From: Nitrospirota bacterium | GTDB taxonomy: Bacteria; Nitrospirota; Thermodesulfovibrionia; Thermodesulfovibrionales; UBA6898 | Direction: 5' to 3' | DNA length: 64,000 nt | Assembly: GCA_016214855.1 (NCBI GenBank) | Contig: JACRMT010000007.1 | Location: 102,225-166,224, forward strand | In this document: in pieces, positions 34,400 through 40,595 of the stretch | Layout: every line of letters begins with the position of its first letter | Numbering within the stretch: the stretch's first letter is position 1 | Notes under the pieces: generated by a model | Database searches by the model: none | Seen by the model: only the letters and a program-made list of their open reading frames with translations | Told to the model about the DNA's origin: nothing | Program-made: the position numbers and the translations under genes

Positions 34400-34475
34400 G
34401 CGTCTGGTGCATCAAGGGTATCCTGACTCGGGGCTTTCTACCGCCTGCCTTCACCAAGAAGCAGTAACCCGTGAC
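34400..34475 (-). promoter_or_regulatory. Possible 3'-half remnant of a cobalamin riboswitch upstream of btuB
   Basis: On the minus strand TTACTG, GGTGAAGGC and CCCCGAGTCAGGATACC occur in the order of the cobalamin-element 3' half (CCACTG, GGGAAGGC, GAGTCAGGATACC). The 5' half with CCCGCC-CTGTAA is absent, because the preceding gene ends at 34498. It is either a decayed aptamer or a variant I cannot fold by eye. Confidence 0.4.
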
Positions 34476-34497
34476 GTGTTGTTATCATGGTCAGCTC

Positions 34498-35265
34498 TTA
34501 TCCATATCGGACGAAAGGGCTTCCGTCAGCATGATGCATGATGCTCACCTGAACATCAAAAGCATCTTTTAAGCGCTCTTCAGTCAGGATGTCCTCAGGG
34601 TTTCCTGTGGCAAGAAGCGCACCGTTTTTTACCAGCATGACCTTTGAGAACTGGAGGGCAATATTGATGTCGTGGAGCGCCATGATAACTGAGATGTTTT
34701 TTGTATCTCTCAGTTTCTTCAGGAGTCTCACCAGTTCTATCTGATATTTGATATCGAGATTCGCGAGCGGTTCGTCCAGCATAAGGAGGCCTGCACCCTG
34801 GACAAGGGTCATGGCAATGAATGTCCGCCTCTTTTCTCCTCCGCTCAGATCTGAAAGGTGAGCAGAGGCCTTGTCCTGAAGCCCGACCAGTTCGAGGGCA
34901 CTGTCCACGCTCATAGCGGGCGGTATGTCATAGGGATACAGCCCCATGCCTACCAGCTCCTGTACGGTGAACGGCACGGCGATATCAAGCGTCTGCGGGA
35001 GGTAGCTTATCAGCTTTGCCCGATCTTTGTTGAGGTATGCCTGCAATGGTTTTGACCAGAGCCGAACGGTTCCCTGCGCCGGACTGAGGATACCGCTTCC
35101 AAGCTTCAGGATCGTGGACTTTCCCGAGCCGTTTGCGCCGAGCAGTCCGATGAATTCACCCTGACCGACGGAAAAAGACAGATTCTGTATAAGAGCCTCC
35201 TGTTTCCGATACGAGAAGGAGAGGCTGTTCAGCTCAAGTATTTTTTGTTCAGATGCTGAGGACAT
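34498..35265 (-). CDS. btuD: BtuD, ATPase of the cobalamin ABC importer
   Basis: A 255-residue ABC ATPase of the FecE/BtuD type. Walker A GANGSGKST lies near residue 43, the signature LSGGEKRR near 147, Walker B GLLMLDEPLANLD just after it, and a HDIN switch histidine follows. ATG 35265 has an AGGAG site six bases upstream; extending further upstream gives a poor N-terminus buried in btuC. It overlaps btuC by 17 bases and completes the F-C-D importer. Iron-siderophore systems are built the same way; the B12 riboswitch upstream decides the substrate. Confidence 0.9.
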   Translation of the reverse strand: MSSASEQKILELNSLSFSYRKQEALIQNLSFSVGQGEFIGLLGANGSGKSTILKLGSGILSPAQGTVRLWSKPLQAYLNKDRAKLISYLPQTLDIAVPFTVQELVGMGLYPYDIPPAMSVDSALELVGLQDKASAHLSDLSGGEKRRTFIAMTLVQGAGLLMLDEPLANLDIKYQIELVRLLKKLRDTKNISVIMALHDINIALQFSKVMLVKNGALLATGNPEDILTEERLKDAFDVQVSIMHHADGSPFVRYG

Positions 35266-36220
35266 TTTTTCTCCTGAGCAGGTAGAGAAAATAGGGAGAG
35301 CCGATAATTGCCGTGACAATGCCTGCCGGAAGCTCCATGGGAGGGAGCACAGACTTGCTGATGACATCGGCAATACAGAGCAGGGCGCCTCCGCCGAGAG
35401 CAGAGCAGGGGACAAGCAGCCGGTTATCGGATCCTATAAAGAAACGCATGATATGGGGGACAAGGAGCCCGATAAAGCCGATCATGCCGCCAAGGGAAAC
35501 GGATGCTGCGGTCAGAAGCCCGACCGAAATAAAGAGAATAAGGCGCTCTCTGCGGGGAGAGAAGCCGAGACTATGGGCAAACTCATCTCCAAGGATCAGG
35601 GCATTGAGGGCCTTTGCCCTGATCATGGAGACGAAGACGCCGGCAGCCACAAAAACAAGGCCATAGGGGACTTTCGGCCATTCTGACATGGAAAGGTCGC
35701 CGAAGATCCAGAGCATTGCCTTTCTGAGCCCTTCATCAGACGATATGCTCATGATCAGCATGAGCATTGCAGAAAAAAGAAAACTGAGCCCCACTCCTGC
35801 AAGGAGGATCCTTTCAGGCCATAAACCTCCCCGCTGCCATCCCATGAGGCCGACCATGATGCCTGTTGCGAGCGCTCCGATGAAGGCCATGAACGGGATG
35901 GTGAATGTGCCGAGAAAGGCGGCGCCTGCCATAATGCCAAGGGCTGCAGCAAGGGACGCCCCGCTTGATATCCCGAGGATGTAGGGATCAGCAAGAGGAT
36001 TTTTGAGAATACCCTGAAGCACGGCTCCTGATGCGCCGAGCGCCATTCCCATCAGGATTGCTACGATACTTCGCGGTGCGCGGATCGAAAAGAGGATCTC
36101 CCGGGACACCTCATCAGCAGCAAAAGGGTTGATCAGCTTTGCGCCTGCTATGAGAGATATGGCAAATGCGATGATCAATATCAGGATGATGAACGCTATG
36201 CGTAATTTCATATTTTTCAT
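35249..36220 (-). CDS. btuC: BtuC, membrane permease of the cobalamin ABC importer
   Basis: A 323-residue FecCD-family permease with about ten hydrophobic helices and the family blocks RAPRSIVAILMGMALGASGAV, LLAGVGLSFLF and GFIGLLVPHIMRF. It overlaps btuF by four bases (ATGA) and btuD by 17 bases. It would form the inner-membrane channel for cobalamin delivered by BtuF. Confidence 0.9.
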   Translation of the reverse strand: MKNMKLRIAFIILILIIAFAISLIAGAKLINPFAADEVSREILFSIRAPRSIVAILMGMALGASGAVLQGILKNPLADPYILGISSGASLAAALGIMAGAAFLGTFTIPFMAFIGALATGIMVGLMGWQRGGLWPERILLAGVGLSFLFSAMLMLIMSISSDEGLRKAMLWIFGDLSMSEWPKVPYGLVFVAAGVFVSMIRAKALNALILGDEFAHSLGFSPRRERLILFISVGLLTAASVSLGGMIGFIGLLVPHIMRFFIGSDNRLLVPCSALGGGALLCIADVISKSVLPPMELPAGIVTAIIGSPYFLYLLRRKNVLSI

Positions 36221-37086
36221 GGTTTCTTAAGGTGCGCTGCCAGTTCATCCACTCCATTCATGGTCCGGGGGCCGAGCCGGTAAAGATAATCGCTCACATA
36301 AAAGACCTTTCCATTCCTTACTGCAGGAACTGTTTTCAGTCTTCTGAGCAGGCCGTCAGCAACCTCATCCATGCCATTTCCCTTGCCGATGAAGATGATG
36401 TCAGGAGCCTGACGCAGGATCTCCTCGATCGAATACTTGGGATAGGCTGTCGATGTCTTTGCCGCGATATTTTCGAGTCCAAGGAGTGCAAGTGCTTCGC
36501 TGGTCGTGGTTCCGTGTCCGGCAACGATGAGGGGATCAGGCCAGATGATAAAGAGGACCTTCTGCCTCTTGGCCGGCTTTGCCTGGCTGAGGGATATCCG
36601 ATCTCTTTCCTTAAATACGTCAAGTCTTTTTTCTATGTCAGCGGCAAGGAGCTCTGCCTTTTCCCCGGCACCGACTGCAGCACCGATCTGCCGAATGCCG
36701 GCCGGAAGGTCGGAGATCTTTCGGGCCCGGATAACAACAGTACGGATCTTCATGCTGCGCAGCCGCTCTTCAAAGGCCTGAGGATTTCCGTCGTATGTCA
36801 GAAGGACCATGTCAGGCTTTAAGGAAACGACTGCCTCAAGAGAGGGGTTCGAGAAGCCGCCTACCTTTGCCTTCTGTTTAGCTGCTTCCGGATAATCACA
36901 AAAACTTGATACGCCCACAATCCTTTCATCAACACCGAGTGCAAAGAGGATTTCGGTAATGTTGGGCGCAAGAGAGATGATGCGTTTCGGAGAATCAGCG
37001 GAAGCTGGTGTAAGCAGTAAGCAGTAAGCAGTGACCAGCAATACCGATATTTTTATAGCCACTGATTCAGCATAAAACGGTTTCAC
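36217..37086 (-). CDS. btuF: BtuF, periplasmic cobalamin-binding protein
   Basis: A 289-residue solute-binding protein of the BtuF/FecB family, with PKRIISLAPNITEILFALG right after the signal peptide and SLKPDMVLLTYDG. The signal-peptide core (LLVTAYCLLLTPA) is encoded by a heptamer array at 37011-37038. The gene is the first behind the promoter and riboswitch, so B12 level should control the whole importer. Substrate specificity is inferred from that riboswitch. Confidence 0.9.
   Translation of the reverse strand: MKPFYAESVAIKISVLLVTAYCLLLTPASADSPKRIISLAPNITEILFALGVDERIVGVSSFCDYPEAAKQKAKVGGFSNPSLEAVVSLKPDMVLLTYDGNPQAFEERLRSMKIRTVVIRARKISDLPAGIRQIGAAVGAGEKAELLAADIEKRLDVFKERDRISLSQAKPAKRQKVLFIIWPDPLIVAGHGTTTSEALALLGLENIAAKTSTAYPKYSIEEILRQAPDIIFIGKGNGMDEVADGLLRRLKTVPAVRNGKVFYVSDYLYRLGPRTMNGVDELAAHLKKP
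37011..37038. repeat. Heptamer array encoding the BtuF signal-peptide core
   Basis: TAAGCAG is repeated three times exactly and followed by TGACCAG. On the coding strand it provides part of the hydrophobic core of the signal peptide. Confidence 0.85.
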
Positions 37087-37103
37087 TATTTTCTCCTTAA
37101 AAT

Positions 37104-37143
37104 AAAAAATCCTCAGGGCCTGATAAAAAGGCTCCTGAGGATT
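37104..37143 (-). terminator. Riboswitch-controlled terminator upstream of btuF
   Basis: Minus-strand AATCCTCAGG (37134-37143) pairs perfectly with CCTGAGGATT (37108-37117), followed by a T run. As at the bzaF leader, an upstream GAGGAT can pair with ATCCTC instead, and CTTCC-GGAAG forms a small hairpin just before. Confidence 0.85.
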
Positions 37144-37190
37144 GCACCCTGGTTTGCTTCATCCTCTCCTTCCTCCGCGGGAAGGCTGTT

Positions 37191-37232
37191 TCAGCTTTCA
37201 GCAGTCAGCTATAAGCTAATAGCTGAAGGCTT
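37191..37232. repeat. Six-unit heptamer array between btuF aptamer and terminator
   Basis: TCAGCTT, TCAGCAG, TCAGCTA, TAAGCTA, ATAGCTG and AAGGCTT run without gaps between the aptamer and the shared expression platform. Confidence 0.75.
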
Positions 37233-37244
37233 ATTGCTATGTTA

Positions 37245-37413
37245 CAGGCAGGTCTTCTGGCTCTCCTGACCTTTGCCAGCCTTCCCATCCGCCGCAGCGG
37301 ACAGTGGCGTACTACCAGCAAAGGAGCTTATCCCGGTATCAACCGGGATCAGGATTACAGCGGCGGGACCACTTCCGGTTTACACGGAATTCCCTATTAA
37401 GCATTCTGCACCC
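37245..37413 (-). promoter_or_regulatory. Cobalamin riboswitch aptamer upstream of btuFCD
   Basis: On the minus strand the leader shows AGGGAATTCC, GGTCCCGCCGCTGTAA, a stable hairpin ATCCCGG...CCGGGAT, GCCACTG, GGGAAGGC and AGCCAGAAGACCTGCC, all in cobalamin-element order. With the terminator downstream it should shut off B12 import when the vitamin is plentiful. Confidence 0.96.
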
Positions 37414-37423
37414 GTTAGTACAT

Positions 37424-37452
37424 TCTATAGGATTGTCCGATACTGCTGTCAA
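37424..37452 (-). promoter_or_regulatory. Promoter for the btuFCD transcription unit
   Basis: On the minus strand a perfect TTGACA and TATAGA are separated by 17 bases. The predicted transcription start falls two to five bases before the riboswitch aptamer. Confidence 0.7.
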
Positions 37453-37573
37453 GCTATAATTGAGATTATCAGCAGGCACATCGTCATGGGATCGTACGTG
37501 CCGGAGCACGGTTGAAAGTTATGGGTCGCATGGCACAAAATAATGCGTCTGTGCATAAGAAAGGAGGCCAAGC

Positions 37574-37810
37574 ATGGTTTCGATCAAATACTGCGGAACC
37601 TGTAATTACCGGCCTATGGCGGCGAGCCTGGCAATGGCCATTAAATCCGCAACAGGGTTAACCGTACAGCTTATCCACTCAGGGGACATAGGCGCTTTCG
37701 AGGTCACGTTCAACGGCGAGAGCATCTATTCAAAGAAGGCGGCCGGGCATTTCCCTGACCATAACAAGATTGTGGATGATATCAAAAGAAGGCAGGATGG
37801 CTCTCGGTGA
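37574..37810 (+). CDS. SelT/SelW/SelH (Rdx) family thioredoxin-like protein, Cys form
   Basis: A 78-residue protein with a CXXC redox motif (YCGTCNYRPMAASLAMAI) near the N-terminus, as in the Rdx/SelW family, where the second cysteine is often selenocysteine. Here both are plain cysteine codons (TGC, TGT). An AAAGGAGG site precedes the ATG. The family is linked to redox control, but no specific substrate is known in bacteria. It stands alone between the btu operon and the convergent CODH genes. Confidence 0.75.
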   Translation: MVSIKYCGTCNYRPMAASLAMAIKSATGLTVQLIHSGDIGAFEVTFNGESIYSKKAAGHFPDHNKIVDDIKRRQDGSR

Positions 37811-37817
37811 CAACCAA

Positions 37818-38390
37818 TCATATGTTTTTGATAAGGCCAAGGAAATAGTCCAGAGTGATGATCTTCCGCTCTACCGGAAGGCCGGTGAAGGCGCTGAACT
37901 TAAGAATTTTTTCTTCATCCAAAGGAATTATTCCGGTGTCCAGCACCAGGATCCGTTTGTAATGTTCGAACATTGATCTGAAGTCAAAGTTAAAATCCTC
38001 TCTGCCCATTTCAAACATCTTCTCCCAGTTGTTTATCCATCCTGCTGACAGGAAAAAACTTGTCGCCTCGGCATTCAGCCTTATCATCTCCTCAGGCCCG
38101 ATCATAGCTTCCAGACAGTTGCCGGCTGCGAGCTTTTTTGCCCCGAAACGTTCAAGGATCTCCATCATGTCCGGATGGCAATGGCCGTAAATAACACTGA
38201 GCTCCGCACCCATCTCCATTGCCTCTTCAAGCGCCTGTTCGAGACGAGCCTTCAGTTTATCGAAGTTGACATGGAGCGCAGCGTCAAGGAACATGATCTT
38301 TCCGCGGAAGAGCCCTTTCCGGGCAAGGTGCTGCAGCTCCTCCTGAAAGATGCCGCAGCTGATGAACAAGGTGCTTTTTTCTTTTATCAT
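37818..38390 (-). CDS. DUF1638-family protein
   Basis: A 190-residue cytoplasmic protein that resembles the DUF1638 family (LFISCGIFQEEL at the N-terminus, IYGHCHPDMMEIL in the middle, ILVLDTGIIPL near the end). The function of the family is unknown to me; members are often found near corrinoid methyltransferase or CODH genes, as here. It lies 26 bases downstream of cooS in the same direction. Conserved Cys and His residues (C12, the HCH group) suggest metal binding. It ends seven bases from the convergent SelW-like gene, with no clear terminator between. Confidence 0.65.
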   Translation of the reverse strand: MIKEKSTLFISCGIFQEELQHLARKGLFRGKIMFLDAALHVNFDKLKARLEQALEEAMEMGAELSVIYGHCHPDMMEILERFGAKKLAAGNCLEAMIGPEEMIRLNAEATSFFLSAGWINNWEKMFEMGREDFNFDFRSMFEHYKRILVLDTGIIPLDEEKILKFSAFTGLPVERKIITLDYFLGLIKNI

Positions 38391-38416
38391 GCTGCTCAGA
38401 ATATCACATGTGCGGC

Positions 38417-40336
38417 TCAGACGTCGAACCCGATTATCTTCCGCCTTGTCATGATGTGCGCCTCTATTTCATCCGCTGCCTTGACCGGATCTTCCTGAAG
38501 GAGCATCCTCCCGCCGGTAACATGGACCATATCTTCAGTCAGGTATTTTGTCACAAGACTGCTGCCACTTATCATCGGAGGAGGTGAAACATGGGTCAGC
38601 AGCCCAAAGGCAAGTGCGGTGAAGATGTCAGCGATTGCCTTCTGTTCCATGTACTCGGGGACCGAGGCAGCCACAGGCAACTGGCTGGTATCACAGCCTA
38701 TGGTCCAGGCCAGTGCCGCTACGGTATCAAGGATCTTTCCGACGTCAGTGCAGGAACCATACGAGACAATGGGCGGCACGTCGTATTTTTCGCAGACCGA
38801 CCTCAGCCTTTTCCCTGCCTTCTTGGCCATATCCTTTGTTGACATGCAGAGGTTCTGGTGTGTGGACGAGGCGCAGCCTGCACCGATGACCATGATGTCG
38901 CGTTTAATCAACTCCAGGGTCAGCTGCTGGATCGACTTTCCTCCCTGATCGTGGCGCACATTGGTGCAGCCGGCAACAGCCACGGCTCCCTTTATATTTC
39001 CCTTCTTCATCTCGTCTATATAGGTATTGATGTTGTTGCCGAACATGGTGAGGACCGTTTCGGTGGTGTACCCGGCGATGCATTCAGTGCCCTTACTGTC
39101 TGCCTGCAGATTTATGACCCTTGTCTTGTCAGCCTTACGTTTTTTGAACTGTTCGATGGCTTCCCGCAGGATGCGGTCTGCCTGCTCGTCTGCCTTCTCA
39201 GGGTTGAAATCAATGGCTTCCACGCCGGTGAAACGCACTACAGGATCGGTGCTGATCAGTTTTGTGCCGTATCTGTCTGCATAGTCCTTCAGTGTCGGGA
39301 CCGAGCAGTTGAGGTCCATGAGGAAGATGTCTGCGAGCCCGGTAGCGATAAAAAGCTCTTCCTGGATCCAGTTGCCCAACTGGCCGCCGAATATCTCTTT
39401 GTAATGCCCCTGGCCTGATACGTTCATAAGCTGCTGCCCTTCGCAGAGAGAGCCATAGAGCCTGATGCCTTTTGCCCCTGCTTCTTTTGCAGCAGCCTGG
39501 AACCCGGCGCTCGCGGCCTTTTCCATAATGTGTCCCGCAAAAACAGGCTGGTGGCCGTTGGATATGATATTTACGGTTGCGGGGTCAAGACATCCGATAT
39601 TGGCATCTCCCGTGACCAGTTCCGGCGTGCCGAGCAGGATATCCTGCATCACGGTGATACCCCAGAGTCCGACGTATTCGTTGGCAAGACCGAGGCGGAG
39701 CGCGGTGTTCATCAGATCAACGGGGTCATTGCTGATATTGGTCATGCACTTTGTCAATGCGGTCAGCACCTCTGCCCCGGGACTGCCGGCATACAGGCCT
39801 TTTTCCTTCCAGACCTCTTTTCTTTTATCGACGGCGAAAAGGTCCATGAGCGTCATCGGCTCACTGCCCTGTTTGCCTATTTCATTGAGCATGAAGTCCG
39901 CGAATCTGACCGCAAGTTCGTTTGCCGGCCTTGTATGGTCCCAGCCGAGACCCTGACACATTCTCTGCAGTTTGCCTTCGTCCCTGAGCTTCAGGGGGGA
40001 ACGGCCCTCTCCGATCGCCTTAAGGGTATATGCCAGGTTGCGACACTGATACGTGTTCGCAGCAGTGCCGATGGCGGCAAGCTGAAGCAGGTTTCTGGCC
40101 ACGATGACGTCTCCGCTGGCGCCGCATACGCCCAGAGGAGCCTTGGCGCTGATCCTGCAGGGACCGTCAGAACATAACTGGCAGCTCAAGCCTTTCCTGC
40201 AGGTCCCGCACTGCGGCTGCTGGGCCTCAAACCGTTCGAAGACGGTGCTCATCCCCTGGCTGACAGCGGCCTGATGGATCTCATGGCTCGGTGTATCCTG
40301 ATGGCGTTTTTTTATGATGGCAAGTTTTGTCTGCAT
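38417..40336 (-). CDS. cooS: CooS, nickel-dependent anaerobic CO dehydrogenase
   Basis: A 639-residue monofunctional CODH catalytic subunit that interconverts CO and CO2 at a Ni-Fe-S C-cluster. C-cluster ligands are recognisable: NGHQP histidine, SLCEGQ, DLNCSVP, AGCTNVRH, GAGCASS and YGSCTD. The N-terminal cluster region reads CGTC (C43, C46), then C52, C55 and C60, so the D-cluster part is CX2C, not the longer CX7C of the classical enzymes, and Ser51 replaces the second cysteine. No CooF, CooC or acetyl-CoA synthase genes are adjacent. The divergent kinase-regulator pair may control it. Confidence 0.93.
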   Translation of the reverse strand: MQTKLAIIKKRHQDTPSHEIHQAAVSQGMSTVFERFEAQQPQCGTCRKGLSCQLCSDGPCRISAKAPLGVCGASGDVIVARNLLQLAAIGTAANTYQCRNLAYTLKAIGEGRSPLKLRDEGKLQRMCQGLGWDHTRPANELAVRFADFMLNEIGKQGSEPMTLMDLFAVDKRKEVWKEKGLYAGSPGAEVLTALTKCMTNISNDPVDLMNTALRLGLANEYVGLWGITVMQDILLGTPELVTGDANIGCLDPATVNIISNGHQPVFAGHIMEKAASAGFQAAAKEAGAKGIRLYGSLCEGQQLMNVSGQGHYKEIFGGQLGNWIQEELFIATGLADIFLMDLNCSVPTLKDYADRYGTKLISTDPVVRFTGVEAIDFNPEKADEQADRILREAIEQFKKRKADKTRVINLQADSKGTECIAGYTTETVLTMFGNNINTYIDEMKKGNIKGAVAVAGCTNVRHDQGGKSIQQLTLELIKRDIMVIGAGCASSTHQNLCMSTKDMAKKAGKRLRSVCEKYDVPPIVSYGSCTDVGKILDTVAALAWTIGCDTSQLPVAASVPEYMEQKAIADIFTALAFGLLTHVSPPPMISGSSLVTKYLTEDMVHVTGGRMLLQEDPVKAADEIEAHIMTRRKIIGFDV

Positions 40337-40402
40337 GGTTTCCTCTTTTTTCCGTAGAGTTCTGTAAGCTAACTGGAGCGTAGCAAGAATGAGATCAAAG
40401 AG

Positions 40403-40420
40403 GTATGATGCAGATCATAC
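40403..40420. promoter_or_regulatory. Inverted repeat in the cooS/kinase divergent region
   Basis: GTATGAT and ATCATAC form perfect 7-base arms around a 4-base spacer, about 70-85 bases upstream of cooS. This is the size expected for a dimeric regulator such as the NarL-type protein encoded nearby. Confidence 0.4.
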
Positions 40421-40453
40421 GACGGCTCATTCGGGATATCGGACGGAGGGAAA

Positions 40454-40474
40454 GAGCAATGGACATCATTGCTC
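40454..40474. promoter_or_regulatory. Inverted repeat overlapping the -35 box of the kinase promoter
   Basis: GAGCAATG and CATTGCTC form perfect 8-base arms around a 5-base spacer. The dyad covers the -35 element at 40460-40465, a classic position for an operator. Confidence 0.45.
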
Positions 40475-40488
40475 ATCACTTTTATAAT
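40460..40488 (+). promoter_or_regulatory. Promoter for the PAS histidine kinase operon
   Basis: TGGACA (40460-40465) and a perfect TATAAT (40483-40488) are 17 bases apart, followed by a leader of about 100 bases before the kinase start. Confidence 0.6.
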
Positions 40489-40595
40489 AGGGCAGATGAA
40501 AGATCATTATTGCCTGTTGCTCTCAGCTGCATGCAGGGAAGAAGAGAAATCTTTCCCTGATGCTATGATCCGGACATTGCAGGGAATACTCACCC

